Of a stretch of 57,642 bases of DNA, positions 17,199-26,910 are shown piece after piece. The notes under the pieces are model-generated. The model ran no database searches and had not been told where the DNA came from. It was given only the letters and a program-made list of their open reading frames with translations. A program made the translations under genes and the position numbers. How positions within the stretch are numbered: the first letter of the stretch is position 1; each line of letters begins with the position of its first letter. The DNA is from Polyangium fumosum (lineage in GTDB: Bacteria > Myxococcota_A > Polyangia > Polyangiales > Polyangiaceae): NCBI RefSeq assembly GCF_005144585.1, contig NZ_SSMQ01000080.1:1-57642 (forward strand), read 5' to 3'.

Positions 17199-20120
17199 AT
17201 GAACGACACCGCCACGCAGACCCCCGCGCCCGAGCGCGCGACCCCCTCGCCCCGCGTCCGCATCGACGTCATTTCCACGGTGGTCCAGCGCGCCCTGCCG
17301 AACGGCGTGCGCATGGAAATCCGCCCGCCGCGCCCGGTGACGGCGGCGTGGGATCAGGCGCTCCCGCTCTTCGAAGGCTGGATGCAAAGCGCCGAGCTCC
17401 GCGTCCGCGTCTCCGGCCTGACGGACAGCCCGTTCTTCGCGGCGCTCGAGATCGAGGGCGCGAAGGCCGGGACCGCCATCGCCGCGTCGATCGGATCCAC
17501 CCCCGCAGAAGCGGGCGCAGGGCCGCTCTCGCCGTTCTCCGTCGAGTTCGTCGTGCCGCTCGCGCTGCTCGCGCCGCACGCAGGCAAACGCTGCGCGCTC
17601 CGGCTGATCCTGTCGCCGCAGAGCTCGCTCGCGGGAGGGCGGAAGGTGACGCTCGCGCGGGCGCTCTTCGTCGGCATTCCGGGCTACGGGCCGCTGCTCT
17701 CGGCGCTGGATCTTCTTGAATCGACGGACTCGGTCCTCGTCGACGCGCCCGAGCGGCGCCTCTTCGATCTGCAAAACCCCGAGGAAGGGCTCTGGATCGG
17801 CACGGGCAAGTGGCGCCTTCGGCTCTTCGCGGACTGGGGGTTCGGGGGCGAAGCTCGGCTCGCCCGAGCGGAGCCCCCGAGCGCAGGACAGACGAAGCTC
17901 GAAGGTGAGCCCTTCGTCATCGACACGAAGCCCTCGCACGTCGTGCACCGCTTCCAGCGCGACGACGACGCGCCCGCCGTGGTGGTCGAGGACGCGACGC
18001 GGCGCGCGGGCGGGCGGCGCACGTACACCGAGCTCGTCCTGGATTCCTCGCATCCGGACCTCCTGCCGATCCCCGAGGAGGGCAAGGACGTGCCGCTCGA
18101 TCTGACGGTCGAGCACGCGCTCACGTACGGCGAGCACACGGGCGTGTGCACGTGGCACGCGGCGCTGCCGGTGCGCTTGCGCGACCCGCGGCCGCTCCTG
18201 AAATCGTTCCAGCGCCTCTCGGCCGTGGGCATCGATTTCGGCACGACCGCGACCGTCGCGGCGCTCTACCAGAAGGGCTACCGCTCGCTGCTCCGCCTCG
18301 GCAGCGGCAGCGCGCCGGCCTCGAAATCGGCGGAGAACCCGACGTACCTGCTCGTCGAGGATCACGAGCGCCTGTGGGCCGAGGTCGAGCGCGCCGCGGC
18401 GGGCGACGCGCGTTTCCCGAACCTGCTGCGCGTCGTGCGAGGCAGCCACGCGGCGCGCGAGGCCATGACGGATTCGCCGAACGCGGTCGTGGGCGAGCTC
18501 AAGAGCCTGCCCGAGCGCGTGCTCAGCCTCGATCAGTCGCCGCAGCTCCGCGATCGCGAGCGCCGCCGCGACTTCCTGCTCGACGAGAACCGCGTCCGCA
18601 TCCTCGTGCGCGCGTACGCCTACCTGCTCTCGCGCGCGATCAACCGCCCGGGGCAGGACGTGTACCTGCGCTACTGGCTCACGCACCCGGCGAAGTTCGA
18701 TGAGCGCGCGCGCAAGCTGCTCGAAGAAGAGATCCGCCGCGGGATCTTGCTCGGCATCCCGGAGGGGATCCCGGCCGAGGAGATCGTCGTGGAGATGAGC
18801 GCGAGCGAGCCGGAGGCGTTCGCCGCCGAGGTTTGTCCCGAGCTCGCGACGTACGCCGAGCTCGAGCCGGTGATCTCGAAGTTTGGCGAGATGCGCTTCG
18901 CGGTTTTCGATTTCGGCGGCGGCACGCTCGACATCGCCTGTGGCCGTTTCCGGCCCGCGACCGAGCAGGAGGCCGAGGAGCTCGGCAGCCGGACCGTGAT
19001 CGAGACGCTCCAGGTGAGCGGCGACGATCACCTCGGCGGCGACTACCTCACGCACGAGCTCGTGTGGCTCACGCACCAGCACGACAAGCACCTGCCCGAG
19101 ATGGAGGACAAGGAGGTGCCGATGATGCGGCCGCAGACGGTGCCTCCGAACAACCTCGCGAACAAGCCGCACCTCTACAAGCGCAGCCTCGCCGGGCGGC
19201 AGAACCGCTTCCGCTTCGAGCGCGAGCTCGGCCTCGAAGCGGTGAAGTTCGCGCCGGAGAACGAGCCGCGCCGCGCCGCGGATCTCTCCGCCGCGCGCCT
19301 CGACGGGAGCGAGGTGCGGCTCGAATCGATGGCCACGGACGTGCCGGCGTTGCACGCGAAGCTGAAGGAGCACCTGCAGACGCGCATCCGTGACGGCGTG
19401 AAGCTCATGAAGAGCATGCTCGCGATTGCGCCGTGGGGCGCGGGGGTTGGGGGGCAGAGCCCGGCTGGCCGGGCGGAGCCCCCCACGTCGACTGGCGAAG
19501 GGGACTGGCGCGAGCAGGGCGTGACGATCTTGCTTGCTGGCAACTCCTCGCGCAGCGCGTTCGTGGAGCAGGCGCTCGCGGACGAGCTCGGGATCCCGGG
19601 GCTCAAGGTCTGGCGGCCGGGCAGCAGCGATCCGTTCCAGCAGGTGGTGCTCTACGAGACGCCGCAGCGCACCGAGCGCGGCGTGACGATCGTGGGCGTG
19701 ACGCCGAAGACGGCCGTCGCGCTCGGCGCGCTGAAGATCGCGAACCGCGAGGTGCACCTCGTGCGGCGGGCGCAGGGGTTTTCCTACTTCGTGGGCGATC
19801 TGCGTGGCTTCCCGCCGAAGTTCGTGGCGCTCGTGCAGATGGGCACGCCGGTCTCGGATCCGGCCGTGTTCGGGCCGCATTACGTGGACTTCGGCAAGTG
19901 GGACACGAAGACGCCGCTGCGCGTGGCGCAGGAGTACGCGCCCGGGAAGATGACGTCGAACGATCCGCGCGTGTCGATGATCCCGACGGGCCTCGCCGCC
20001 GGGATCGTGGGCCGGCTCTTCGTGTGCGTCTCGGGACCGGACGAGCTCACGCTGGCCTTGCAGCAGGGCGGGCAGGACCCGCTCGTGACGACCTTGAACC
20101 TCGCGAAGTACATGCGGTGA
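17199..20120 (+). CDS. Hsp70/actin-fold ATPase with extra N-terminal domain
   Basis: 973 residues. Two hallmark nucleotide-binding motifs are visible: phosphate-1 GIDFGTTAT (344-352) and phosphate-2 DFGGGTLD (571-578). Late in the chain ILLAGNSSRSAFV matches the adenosine motif. Unlike DnaK, about 340 residues precede the ATPase fold; this region is beta-rich and of unknown function. The C-terminus lacks a canonical DnaK substrate-binding domain. Overall size and layout recall SrfB-type Hsp70-like proteins, but no clear homology is claimed. The next gene, a coiled-coil protein, starts seven bases downstream. Two short palindromic elements are inserted in frame (17836-17880 and 19442-19486). 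Confidence 0.85.
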   Translation: MNDTATQTPAPERATPSPRVRIDVISTVVQRALPNGVRMEIRPPRPVTAAWDQALPLFEGWMQSAELRVRVSGLTDSPFFAALEIEGAKAGTAIAASIGSTPAEAGAGPLSPFSVEFVVPLALLAPHAGKRCALRLILSPQSSLAGGRKVTLARALFVGIPGYGPLLSALDLLESTDSVLVDAPERRLFDLQNPEEGLWIGTGKWRLRLFADWGFGGEARLARAEPPSAGQTKLEGEPFVIDTKPSHVVHRFQRDDDAPAVVVEDATRRAGGRRTYTELVLDSSHPDLLPIPEEGKDVPLDLTVEHALTYGEHTGVCTWHAALPVRLRDPRPLLKSFQRLSAVGIDFGTTATVAALYQKGYRSLLRLGSGSAPASKSAENPTYLLVEDHERLWAEVERAAAGDARFPNLLRVVRGSHAAREAMTDSPNAVVGELKSLPERVLSLDQSPQLRDRERRRDFLLDENRVRILVRAYAYLLSRAINRPGQDVYLRYWLTHPAKFDERARKLLEEEIRRGILLGIPEGIPAEEIVVEMSASEPEAFAAEVCPELATYAELEPVISKFGEMRFAVFDFGGGTLDIACGRFRPATEQEAEELGSRTVIETLQVSGDDHLGGDYLTHELVWLTHQHDKHLPEMEDKEVPMMRPQTVPPNNLANKPHLYKRSLAGRQNRFRFERELGLEAVKFAPENEPRRAADLSAARLDGSEVRLESMATDVPALHAKLKEHLQTRIRDGVKLMKSMLAIAPWGAGVGGQSPAGRAEPPTSTGEGDWREQGVTILLAGNSSRSAFVEQALADELGIPGLKVWRPGSSDPFQQVVLYETPQRTERGVTIVGVTPKTAVALGALKIANREVHLVRRAQGFSYFVGDLRGFPPKFVALVQMGTPVSDPAVFGPHYVDFGKWDTKTPLRVAQEYAPGKMTSNDPRVSMIPTGLAAGIVGRLFVCVSGPDELTLALQQGGQDPLVTTLNLAKYMR
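17836..17880 (+). repeat. in-frame palindromic element, copy 1
   Basis: Begins GGGGGTTCGGGGGC and ends CGGAGCCCCC around the inner stem CTCGGCTCGCCCGAG. It encodes GFGGEARLARAEPPS without breaking the reading frame of the Hsp70-like gene. It aligns with the element at 19442-19486, differing mainly in the loop and by one base of length. Confidence 0.7.
19442..19486 (+). repeat. in-frame palindromic element, copy 2
   Basis: Begins GGGGGTTGGGGGGC and ends CGGAGCCCCC around CCCGGCTGGCCGGG. Encodes GVGGQSPAGRAEPPT in frame. Both copies in this gene give a peptide of the form G-x-GG-(6-7 residues)-RAEPP, so the DNA element contributes protein sequence twice. Confidence 0.7.
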
Positions 20121-20127
20121 GCTCGCC

Positions 20128-20898
20128 ATGAAAGAGACGTTTTCCGCGGCGCTGCGCGCCGAGATCGAGGCGATCGTGATGCGCTACGAGGCGCTCGTAT
20201 CGTCACGCGTGGAGGCGGCCGAGCGCGAGGGCGCGCGGGGCACGGAGGCGGCCGAGCGCGAGCTCGCCACGCTGCGCGCTTCGCTCGACGGGATGGCGCA
20301 GGAGCTCGCGGCGCTGCGATCGGAGCGGGACACGCTCGCGCGGGAGCTCGCGGCGCTGCGATCGGAGCGGGATGGGATCGCGGCGCAGTTCGAGGCGTCG
20401 CGCGGGCGGGTCGAGTTGCTCGAAGCCGAGGTGCGCGCGGGGGCGGCGGTCGCTTCGGCGCTGGAGGAGCAGTTCTCGGCGGAGAAGCGGTTCGTCGTGG
20501 CGTGCGCCGACGTGAGCGGGACGATGATGGAGAGCGCGCTCTGCGCGGCGCTCGGGCGTGACCTTTCGGCGAGCCCGGCGCTTTATGCGGCGCTCAAGGC
20601 GAAGGGGCTCGAGGGCGTGCTGGTCGGCGCGTTCAAGGAGCGCGGCCGCGCGATCGCGCACGCGCCCTTGCTGGAGCGCGAGCGCGCGCCGCTCGCGGCG
20701 CTCGCGTCCGCGGCGGGGTGCGAGCTCGTCACGCCCACGGCGGGGACGCGGTTCTCGGCGTCGTCGATGGAGAAGGCGGCGACGACGAGTGATCCGGCGG
20801 AGGAGGGCAACGTGGTGGAGTGCATGTTGCCGGGGCTGCGCCGGGCGGGGACCGAAGGAATGCTGGTGTTCCCGCGGGTGCGTGTGGCGACGGGGTGA
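20128..20898 (+). CDS. coiled-coil partner of the Hsp70-like ATPase
   Basis: 256 residues, starting seven bases after the Hsp70-like gene. Residues ~1-115 form a long coiled coil with two exact ELAALRSERD repeats. Residues ~120-250 are a compact domain with no recognised family (FVVACADVSGTMMESALCAA; CELVTPTAGTRFSASSMEKA). A coiled coil next to an Hsp70-type ATPase recalls nucleotide-exchange factors such as GrpE, though sequence similarity is not apparent. Tight spacing indicates an operon and probably a physical complex. Confidence 0.75.
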   Translation: MKETFSAALRAEIEAIVMRYEALVSSRVEAAEREGARGTEAAERELATLRASLDGMAQELAALRSERDTLARELAALRSERDGIAAQFEASRGRVELLEAEVRAGAAVASALEEQFSAEKRFVVACADVSGTMMESALCAALGRDLSASPALYAALKAKGLEGVLVGAFKERGRAIAHAPLLERERAPLAALASAAGCELVTPTAGTRFSASSMEKAATTSDPAEEGNVVECMLPGLRRAGTEGMLVFPRVRVATG

Positions 20899-20998
20899 GC
20901 CCGCACGAGGCGGCCATACGTTCTCGTTGACCGCGTCGCTTCGTTCCTGTACCCACCGCGCCAGCCGGCGCGTGCCGTATGCGGAGGTTTGGGCGAAG

Positions 20999-21535
20999 AT
21001 GATTCGGTTCGGTGGGAAGATCCTGTGGATCGGGATGCTCGTCGTTTGTGGGTGCAGCAAGGGGGAAGACGCGCAGCAGGCGAAGGGGGCGTCGTCGGCG
21101 GCGCCTGCCGCTGGAAAGCTCGTGCACGTGACGTTCACCAAGAATGAGTGCACGTTCGATTTCGACACGCCCGAGGCCTTGAAGGAGAAAACGAGCGACG
21201 CCGTGAGCGTCACGTACGAGGGCGCCTCGTTTGGCCTCCAAGGCTTCTCCGGCGCGGCGCTCTACAAGCTCGAGGGGCTCGTCGGGCAACTCGCGCTGTG
21301 GCACAAGAAGACGCCGACGTACCAGGGGACCGAGGGAGGCGTGAACCTCGTGATTGCGCCGCGCGATACGCCAATGTCTCCCCTCCACGCCATCGGGGGA
21401 CACGGGGAAGAGGCCGCCGATCGCTCGATGGGTTGCTCCTTCCTCTGCAATGGCACGAAGGAGCGCGAGGCCGATGTTATCGCGATGTGCAAGAGCGTGC
21501 GTATCAAGTATGACGCCTCGAAGGCGCCGAAATGA
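20999..21535 (+). CDS. lipoprotein, possibly in the Hsp70-like operon
   Basis: 178 residues from ATG 20999, with GGAGG about 12 bases upstream. The lipoprotein signal ends VVCGC. The rest is a small beta domain with four cysteines that could pair (KNECTFDF, MGCSFLCNG, AMCKS). Lies 100 bases after the coiled-coil gene on the same strand, so co-transcription is possible but not certain. Function unknown. Confidence 0.7.
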   Translation: MIRFGGKILWIGMLVVCGCSKGEDAQQAKGASSAAPAAGKLVHVTFTKNECTFDFDTPEALKEKTSDAVSVTYEGASFGLQGFSGAALYKLEGLVGQLALWHKKTPTYQGTEGGVNLVIAPRDTPMSPLHAIGGHGEEAADRSMGCSFLCNGTKEREADVIAMCKSVRIKYDASKAPK

Positions 21536-21597
21536 GGGGATGAGTCCTGCCCCGGCCGCGGCCCCCGCCGCGCAGGGCAGGGCCCCCCCGAAAGCCC

Positions 21598-21692
21598 GCT
21601 GGAGCGCCGACCCGTTCGGCGCGGAGCTGGGGCTTTGCCCCAGGCCCCAGCAGGGGCTGTCCGCCCCCCGCGGGGACCGGGGCAGCGCCCCG
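21598..21692 (-). repeat. dispersed palindromic repeat (copy B) plus hairpin 1 of the double-hairpin family
   Basis: The reverse complement of 21621-21690 repeats the blocks seen at 606-667, including GGGGCCTGGGGCAAAG. It is preceded by GGAGCGCCGACCCGTTCGGC, which matches the first hairpin of the element at 42534-42590. The gap 21536-21708 between convergent genes is filled by these elements and may also stop transcription. Confidence 0.7.
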
Positions 21693-21708
21693 GCGCGGCG
21701 CATCAGCC

Positions 21709-22962
21709 TCACGCGGGCAGGGCCACGCGGCGGGATCCACGAAAGCCGAAGTGGACGATGTAGAGGTAGCAAAGCGCGGGCAGGAGGAAGGCCTGGTGAA
21801 TGCCGATCGCGTCGGCGAGCCGGCCGAAGAGCACGGGGACGATCGCGCCGCCGACGATCGACATGACGAGGATGCTCGACCCCTGGCTCGTGAGCTTGCC
21901 GAGGCCCTCGATGCCCAGCGTGAAGATGGTCGGGAACATGATGGAGTTGAAGAGGCCGACCACGAGAATGGTCCCCATCGCCACGGGCCCGTCGAGCAAG
22001 ACGGTGCATGCCACGAGCAGCGCCGCGACGATCGCGCTCGCCCCGAGCACCCGCCCCGGATCGTGCTTGCGCAGGATCGCCGAGCCGATGAAGCGGCCCA
22101 CCATCGCCCCGCCCCAGTAGAGGGATACGTATTTGGCCGCCTGCGCTTCGGTCATCGCCCCGATCGCGGCGAGACCGAAGAAATTGACGAGAAAGCTGCC
22201 AATCGAGACTTCGGCGCCGACGTACAGGAAAATGCCGAGGGCGGCGCGTCGCAAATGCGGAAAACGGAGCGCGTCGAGGAACGAGCCGCGTTTCGCCTCC
22301 TCGCCCTCGACCGCCGTGATCGTCGGGAGCTTGAGGATCGCGAGCGCGAAGGCGAGCACGAAGAGCATGGCCGCGAGGCCGAGGTAAGGCATGCGGACGG
22401 CGTGCGCCTCGGCGAGCGGGTTGTCCGCGTGTTTCACGGCGCCGAGGATGAAGTATCCGCCGAAATAGGGCGCCACGGTGGTGCCGAGCGAGTTGAAGGC
22501 CTGCGTGAGGTTCAGGCGGCTCGACGCGGTGGCCGGCGGGCCGAGCACGGCGACGTAGGGATTCGCGGTGACCTGGAGGATCGTGATGCCGGTCGCGAGC
22601 ACGAAGAGCGCGGCCAGGAAAAATGGATACGAGGGCAAACTGGCGGCCGGATAAAACAGGAGCGCGCCGACGCCGGCGGTCGCGAGGCCGAGCGGGAGGC
22701 CTCGTTTGTAGCCGATGCGCGCGACGAGCTTGCCGGCCGGCAGCGACATCAGGAAATAGGCCGAGAAAAATGAGAATTGCACGAGCGCGCCCTCGGCATA
22801 CCCGAGGTGGAACACGTTCTTCAGGTGCGGGATGAGGATGTCGTTCATGCAGGTCATGAAGCCCCACATGAAAAAGATCGTGGTCACGACGCCGAGCGCG
22901 CCCACGTGGGTCCGGGAAGGCACGTCCGCGACCGCCGTCGCCCGAGGGGTCGATACCTCCAT
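21709..22962 (-). CDS. FHS-family MFS sugar permease (GluP/FucP-like)
   Basis: 417 residues, 12 predicted membrane helices. FFMWGFMTCMNDILIPHLK at the first helix, QVTANPYVAVLG and NLTQAFNSLGTTVAPYFGG are the conserved segments of the fucose/galactose/glucose proton symporters. The N-terminal ~20 residues are cytoplasmic. Likely imports a hexose using the proton gradient. Monocistronic; the nearest gene on this strand is 117 bases upstream and unrelated. Substrate cannot be fixed from sequence. Confidence 0.9.
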   Translation of the reverse strand: MEVSTPRATAVADVPSRTHVGALGVVTTIFFMWGFMTCMNDILIPHLKNVFHLGYAEGALVQFSFFSAYFLMSLPAGKLVARIGYKRGLPLGLATAGVGALLFYPAASLPSYPFFLAALFVLATGITILQVTANPYVAVLGPPATASSRLNLTQAFNSLGTTVAPYFGGYFILGAVKHADNPLAEAHAVRMPYLGLAAMLFVLAFALAILKLPTITAVEGEEAKRGSFLDALRFPHLRRAALGIFLYVGAEVSIGSFLVNFFGLAAIGAMTEAQAAKYVSLYWGGAMVGRFIGSAILRKHDPGRVLGASAIVAALLVACTVLLDGPVAMGTILVVGLFNSIMFPTIFTLGIEGLGKLTSQGSSILVMSIVGGAIVPVLFGRLADAIGIHQAFLLPALCYLYIVHFGFRGSRRVALPA

Positions 22963-23079
22963 GCCCTTGTCTTCTCACGGCCGGCGCAGGCGCGCCACGA
23001 TCAATGACGCTGCGCTGGCTCGTCTCGTCTCCAGGGCACGCGCGAGCAGCCTGGACATCTTCGTCGCGAAGCTTGGCCT

Positions 23080-23769
23080 TTACGCGGGGCGGGCGAATGC
23101 GTGCAGCACGTACGAGGTGGCGCTCAGGCTGAACGGGTAGGCGCCGGCGCCATAACATTGCACCAGCGGGAAAAAGGGATTTGTGTCGAGGTGGTCATGG
23201 TTCTCGGCGAGCTGCCATTCGAGGCAATCGACGAAGTCCACGTTTGCATATCCGAGATACCACTGTGCCGCCTTGACGCGGTCGGGGGGCAGCGCGGCGT
23301 GTAGGTCCACCGCGACGTACGCGTTCCACACCACGATGTCGGCGATCTTCACGATGAGGTCGCCGGTGCAGGGGCGAGGGCCGTCTTTCCACACGAGCTG
23401 CCGCGCATGCGCCTTGCGATCCCAGCCCTGCGCTTCCATGTGCCGGCGCGAGAGGTGCTTGAGCACCCCGTACTTCCAGTCCCATGTCCCCATGGATGCG
23501 CTTGCTTGCTCGCACAATGTCGAGAAGTGGGCGTCGTCGCCGATGACCGGACGCACCTCGAAACGCTCGGAGAGCAGCGCCGGCTGGTACGACCTCACCA
23601 GGGTGTGGTGTTCGCGCAAAAGCTCCACGGCGCGCTCCACGTCGGAATCGTGGTGCGGCGGCTCGAACCAATCCACGGATAGCCATTCGTGGAGGATCCG
23701 CCGGATCGCCCCGGTCGCAGGGCCATACTCGCACAGTTCGGGATCGAAATACGGGAACGTACCTCTCAT
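23080..23769 (-). CDS. conserved-looking protein of unknown function
   Basis: 229 residues, soluble. Trp/His-rich, with several motif-like stretches (WLSVDWFEPPHHDSDVERAV, TWDWKYGVLKHLSRRHMEA, VVWNAYVAVDLHAALPP). I recognise no family. Its ATG overlaps the stop of the upstream gene in an ATGA, so the two are translated together. Confidence 0.75.
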   Translation of the reverse strand: MRGTFPYFDPELCEYGPATGAIRRILHEWLSVDWFEPPHHDSDVERAVELLREHHTLVRSYQPALLSERFEVRPVIGDDAHFSTLCEQASASMGTWDWKYGVLKHLSRRHMEAQGWDRKAHARQLVWKDGPRPCTGDLIVKIADIVVWNAYVAVDLHAALPPDRVKAAQWYLGYANVDFVDCLEWQLAENHDHLDTNPFFPLVQCYGAGAYPFSLSATSYVLHAFARPA

Positions 23770-24131
23770 GGCGAGAGGCTCCCCAGCGTCGAGATCCGAC
23801 CCTCCCGGTCCACACGAACGAGGAGGGGACCCGCCTCCGCGGGGACGATCCCGACGCCCGAGATAAGGGATCCGACGATCGGGCCGCTCTCGGTGGCGCC
23901 GAGCAGATACACGCGCCCCGCCGGGATCAGCTCCTCGACCGACGCTTCGAGCGCGCGCAGGGCTTCCTGGAAATCCAAGGGCGCACCTTCGAGCCGCCGC
24001 CGCGTCAGCGCGAGGATCCTCTGGTCGCGCGTGCTGAGCCCGAGGTGGGCGAACGGCGCCGAAGGGGCTTGGCGGCGCCGCGCGACGAGCTCGGACCTCT
24101 GCACGAGGGTCGGTTCGGAAACAGAAAGCAT
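23766..24131 (-). CDS. small protein coupled to the downstream unknown gene
   Basis: 121 residues. The C-terminal half reads as a small beta-alpha unit (GRVYLLGATESGPIVGSLIS, then GPLLVRVDREGRISTLG). The N-terminal half is helical and Arg-rich. No family recognised. It ends in the ATGA overlap with the next gene, so the pair probably works as one unit. A 205-base gap separates it from the divergent TerC gene and would hold both promoters. Confidence 0.7.
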   Translation of the reverse strand: MLSVSEPTLVQRSELVARRRQAPSAPFAHLGLSTRDQRILALTRRRLEGAPLDFQEALRALEASVEELIPAGRVYLLGATESGPIVGSLISGVGIVPAEAGPLLVRVDREGRISTLGSLSP

Positions 24132-24336
24132 GGTTCCAGCCTACCCGAGCTAGGCGCGATCGTGTAGCGCCTCACGTGGGGCGGCACCGTTGCGGCAGGG
24201 GAGGGACGTGGGCGCGCGCTCTTCCCTTCGCCGAAGCGCGCCCTAGAACCGAGAACCCCGGCGCGCGCCGCCGATGGTTGGTGTAGAAACGAGTCCGTGT
24301 CGCCCGCCATGAGGCAGGAAAGGGACGTGTGAGAGG

Positions 24337-25107
<771 letters not shown>

Positions 25108-25227
25108 CGAGCTCGCTCGGTCCCCGCGTGATGCCTCGACCGACCCCCGAAACACGCCCGACGCCATGGCGATCGCGGCGGCAGGATTTGGTCGACGAGG
25201 CCACGCGGGGTCCCGCAGAATCGATGT

Positions 25228-26904
25228 ATGTCCTCCTCGGATTGCATCGGCCTTCCGCAGCACGCGACCGACGGCGAGGCGCGAAAGGAGCGCCTCGCGC
25301 GGACGCGGCGGCTCTACGAATACGAGCCGCGTGATCCCGAGACGCACTGGCTGTACCCCGTCCCGACCGCGAAACGTTTCCCGCTCCGCGAATGGTACAG
25401 CCCGGGGTGGGTGCTCAAGCTTTTGCCCGTCCTCCTGCCTTCGCTGACGCGAAGGGCCCTGCAAACCGGCCTCGGCCGCGCCGCGGAGGCGCTTGGCCTG
25501 CTGCGCGACGCGGATCGGTTTCGTTTGCTCTCGCTGGGCGTCCCGCGGCCGCGCTGGGTCGACGCCGCCGATGCGCTCGACGACGCCTTCGCCCGGCAGC
25601 GCCTGGACGGCCCCTGTCCCGTGTTGATCGAGCGTGTCCTGGACCCCGCCCACCTCACGGCCCTTTTTTCGTCCGATGCTGCATTCGCCCAGCCGCTCGT
25701 GCCCGAGGTCGAGGCCGGCCGGCTGTTTGCCGTCGACTTTTCGTTGCTCCGGCGCGCCCTGCACCCGCGTCGGCCCCGCGATTCGCGTTGGCGTGATCGC
25801 TACATGGCCGCGCCCCGGGTGCTCTTCCAGATGCGCCCCGAAAAAGGTACCCTCTGCGATCTCCACCCCATCGGCCTTCAGCTCGACGGCCCGGACGCGC
25901 CCGCGCCGAACCCCCTGTATCGCCCCGGCGACGGGGCTGCCTGGGAAATGGCGAAGCTCTACGCCCAGGCCGCCGAGATGAACGTGCATATCTTCGGGAG
26001 CCACCTCGGCCAGGTCCATACGATCATCGAGGCCTTCGCGATGGCGACGCCGCGAAGCCTTGCCGCCGAGCATCCGGTGCATGTTCTGCTCGAACCGCAT
26101 TTGCGCTGGACGCTCCAGGTCAACGCCGACGGCAATGATCTCCTGCGCGATACCTCCAGCCATTTCGGCACCATCTACGGCGGCACGCTGGCCGAGATGC
26201 GCGCCGTGCTGGTGGAGGCGCGGACCAGCCGCACGTTCTACGACCTGGAGCTGGAGCGTGATCTCACCCGGCGCGGGGTCGCCGCATCCCCCCTCGACTA
26301 CCCGTATCGCGACGATGCGCGCCTGCACGTCGCGGCAATTCGGCGTTTCGTGGCCTCGTACGTAGAGCTGTTTTACCGCGGCGACGCCGATGTGGCGGAT
26401 GATCACGAACTGCAAGCCTGGTTCGCCGAGCTTTTGGCGCCCGAGGGCGGCGACCTGGGCCGGGTGACGGAAGACGGCCGGTTGTGCACACGGGAGGCGC
26501 TGGTCGAGGTCCTGACGCAGGCGCTCTTCACCGCGGGCCCCAAGCATTCGGCGCTGCATTATGCGCAGCCCGACTTCTATTCGTTGATCGAGGGGTTCCC
26601 CGCCGCCATCTATCGCCCGCCCCCTCGTGATGGCGCGCCCCTCTCCTTCGAATCCCTGTTCCCACCCCTCACCCCGGCGGCGACGCAGGTTCATTACAGC
26701 GCCATCGCCGTCCACCGCGCCAGCCGCTTCGGGGACTACCGGTCGTCTCGCCTCGGGCGCTCGCTCCCGGCGCGGGCCGCGATCCAGCGGTTCCAGCGGG
26801 ACCTTTTGGCGATCGAGGTGGAGATCGAAGAGCGCAACCGGCGCCGTCCCCGGCCGTATCGGTACCTCCTCCCCAGCCTGGTCCCGGGCAGCGTCCATTT
26901 CTAG
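25228..26904 (+). CDS. lipoxygenase
   Basis: 558 residues, short for a lipoxygenase and without an N-terminal PLAT domain, as in other bacterial forms. The exact lipoxygenase signature His-x4-His-x4-His-x17-His-x8-His is present at 254, 259, 264, 282 and 291. Expected iron ligands are His259, His264, His440 and His444 (GPKHSALH). His at the last position, where plant enzymes have Asn, also occurs in mammalian 12/15-lipoxygenases. The C-terminal carboxylate ligand is normally Ile; this protein ends PGSVHF, so Phe would serve. Likely dioxygenates polyunsaturated fatty acids. The flavoprotein gene starts six bases later, so the two form an operon. Confidence 0.9.
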   Translation: MSSSDCIGLPQHATDGEARKERLARTRRLYEYEPRDPETHWLYPVPTAKRFPLREWYSPGWVLKLLPVLLPSLTRRALQTGLGRAAEALGLLRDADRFRLLSLGVPRPRWVDAADALDDAFARQRLDGPCPVLIERVLDPAHLTALFSSDAAFAQPLVPEVEAGRLFAVDFSLLRRALHPRRPRDSRWRDRYMAAPRVLFQMRPEKGTLCDLHPIGLQLDGPDAPAPNPLYRPGDGAAWEMAKLYAQAAEMNVHIFGSHLGQVHTIIEAFAMATPRSLAAEHPVHVLLEPHLRWTLQVNADGNDLLRDTSSHFGTIYGGTLAEMRAVLVEARTSRTFYDLELERDLTRRGVAASPLDYPYRDDARLHVAAIRRFVASYVELFYRGDADVADDHELQAWFAELLAPEGGDLGRVTEDGRLCTREALVEVLTQALFTAGPKHSALHYAQPDFYSLIEGFPAAIYRPPPRDGAPLSFESLFPPLTPAATQVHYSAIAVHRASRFGDYRSSRLGRSLPARAAIQRFQRDLLAIEVEIEERNRRRPRPYRYLLPSLVPGSVHF

Positions 26905-26910
26905 GATCCT

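Noticed and set aside
24132-24336. A manganese riboswitch before TerC
   Set aside because: No yybP-ykoY-like paired helices could be found by eye.
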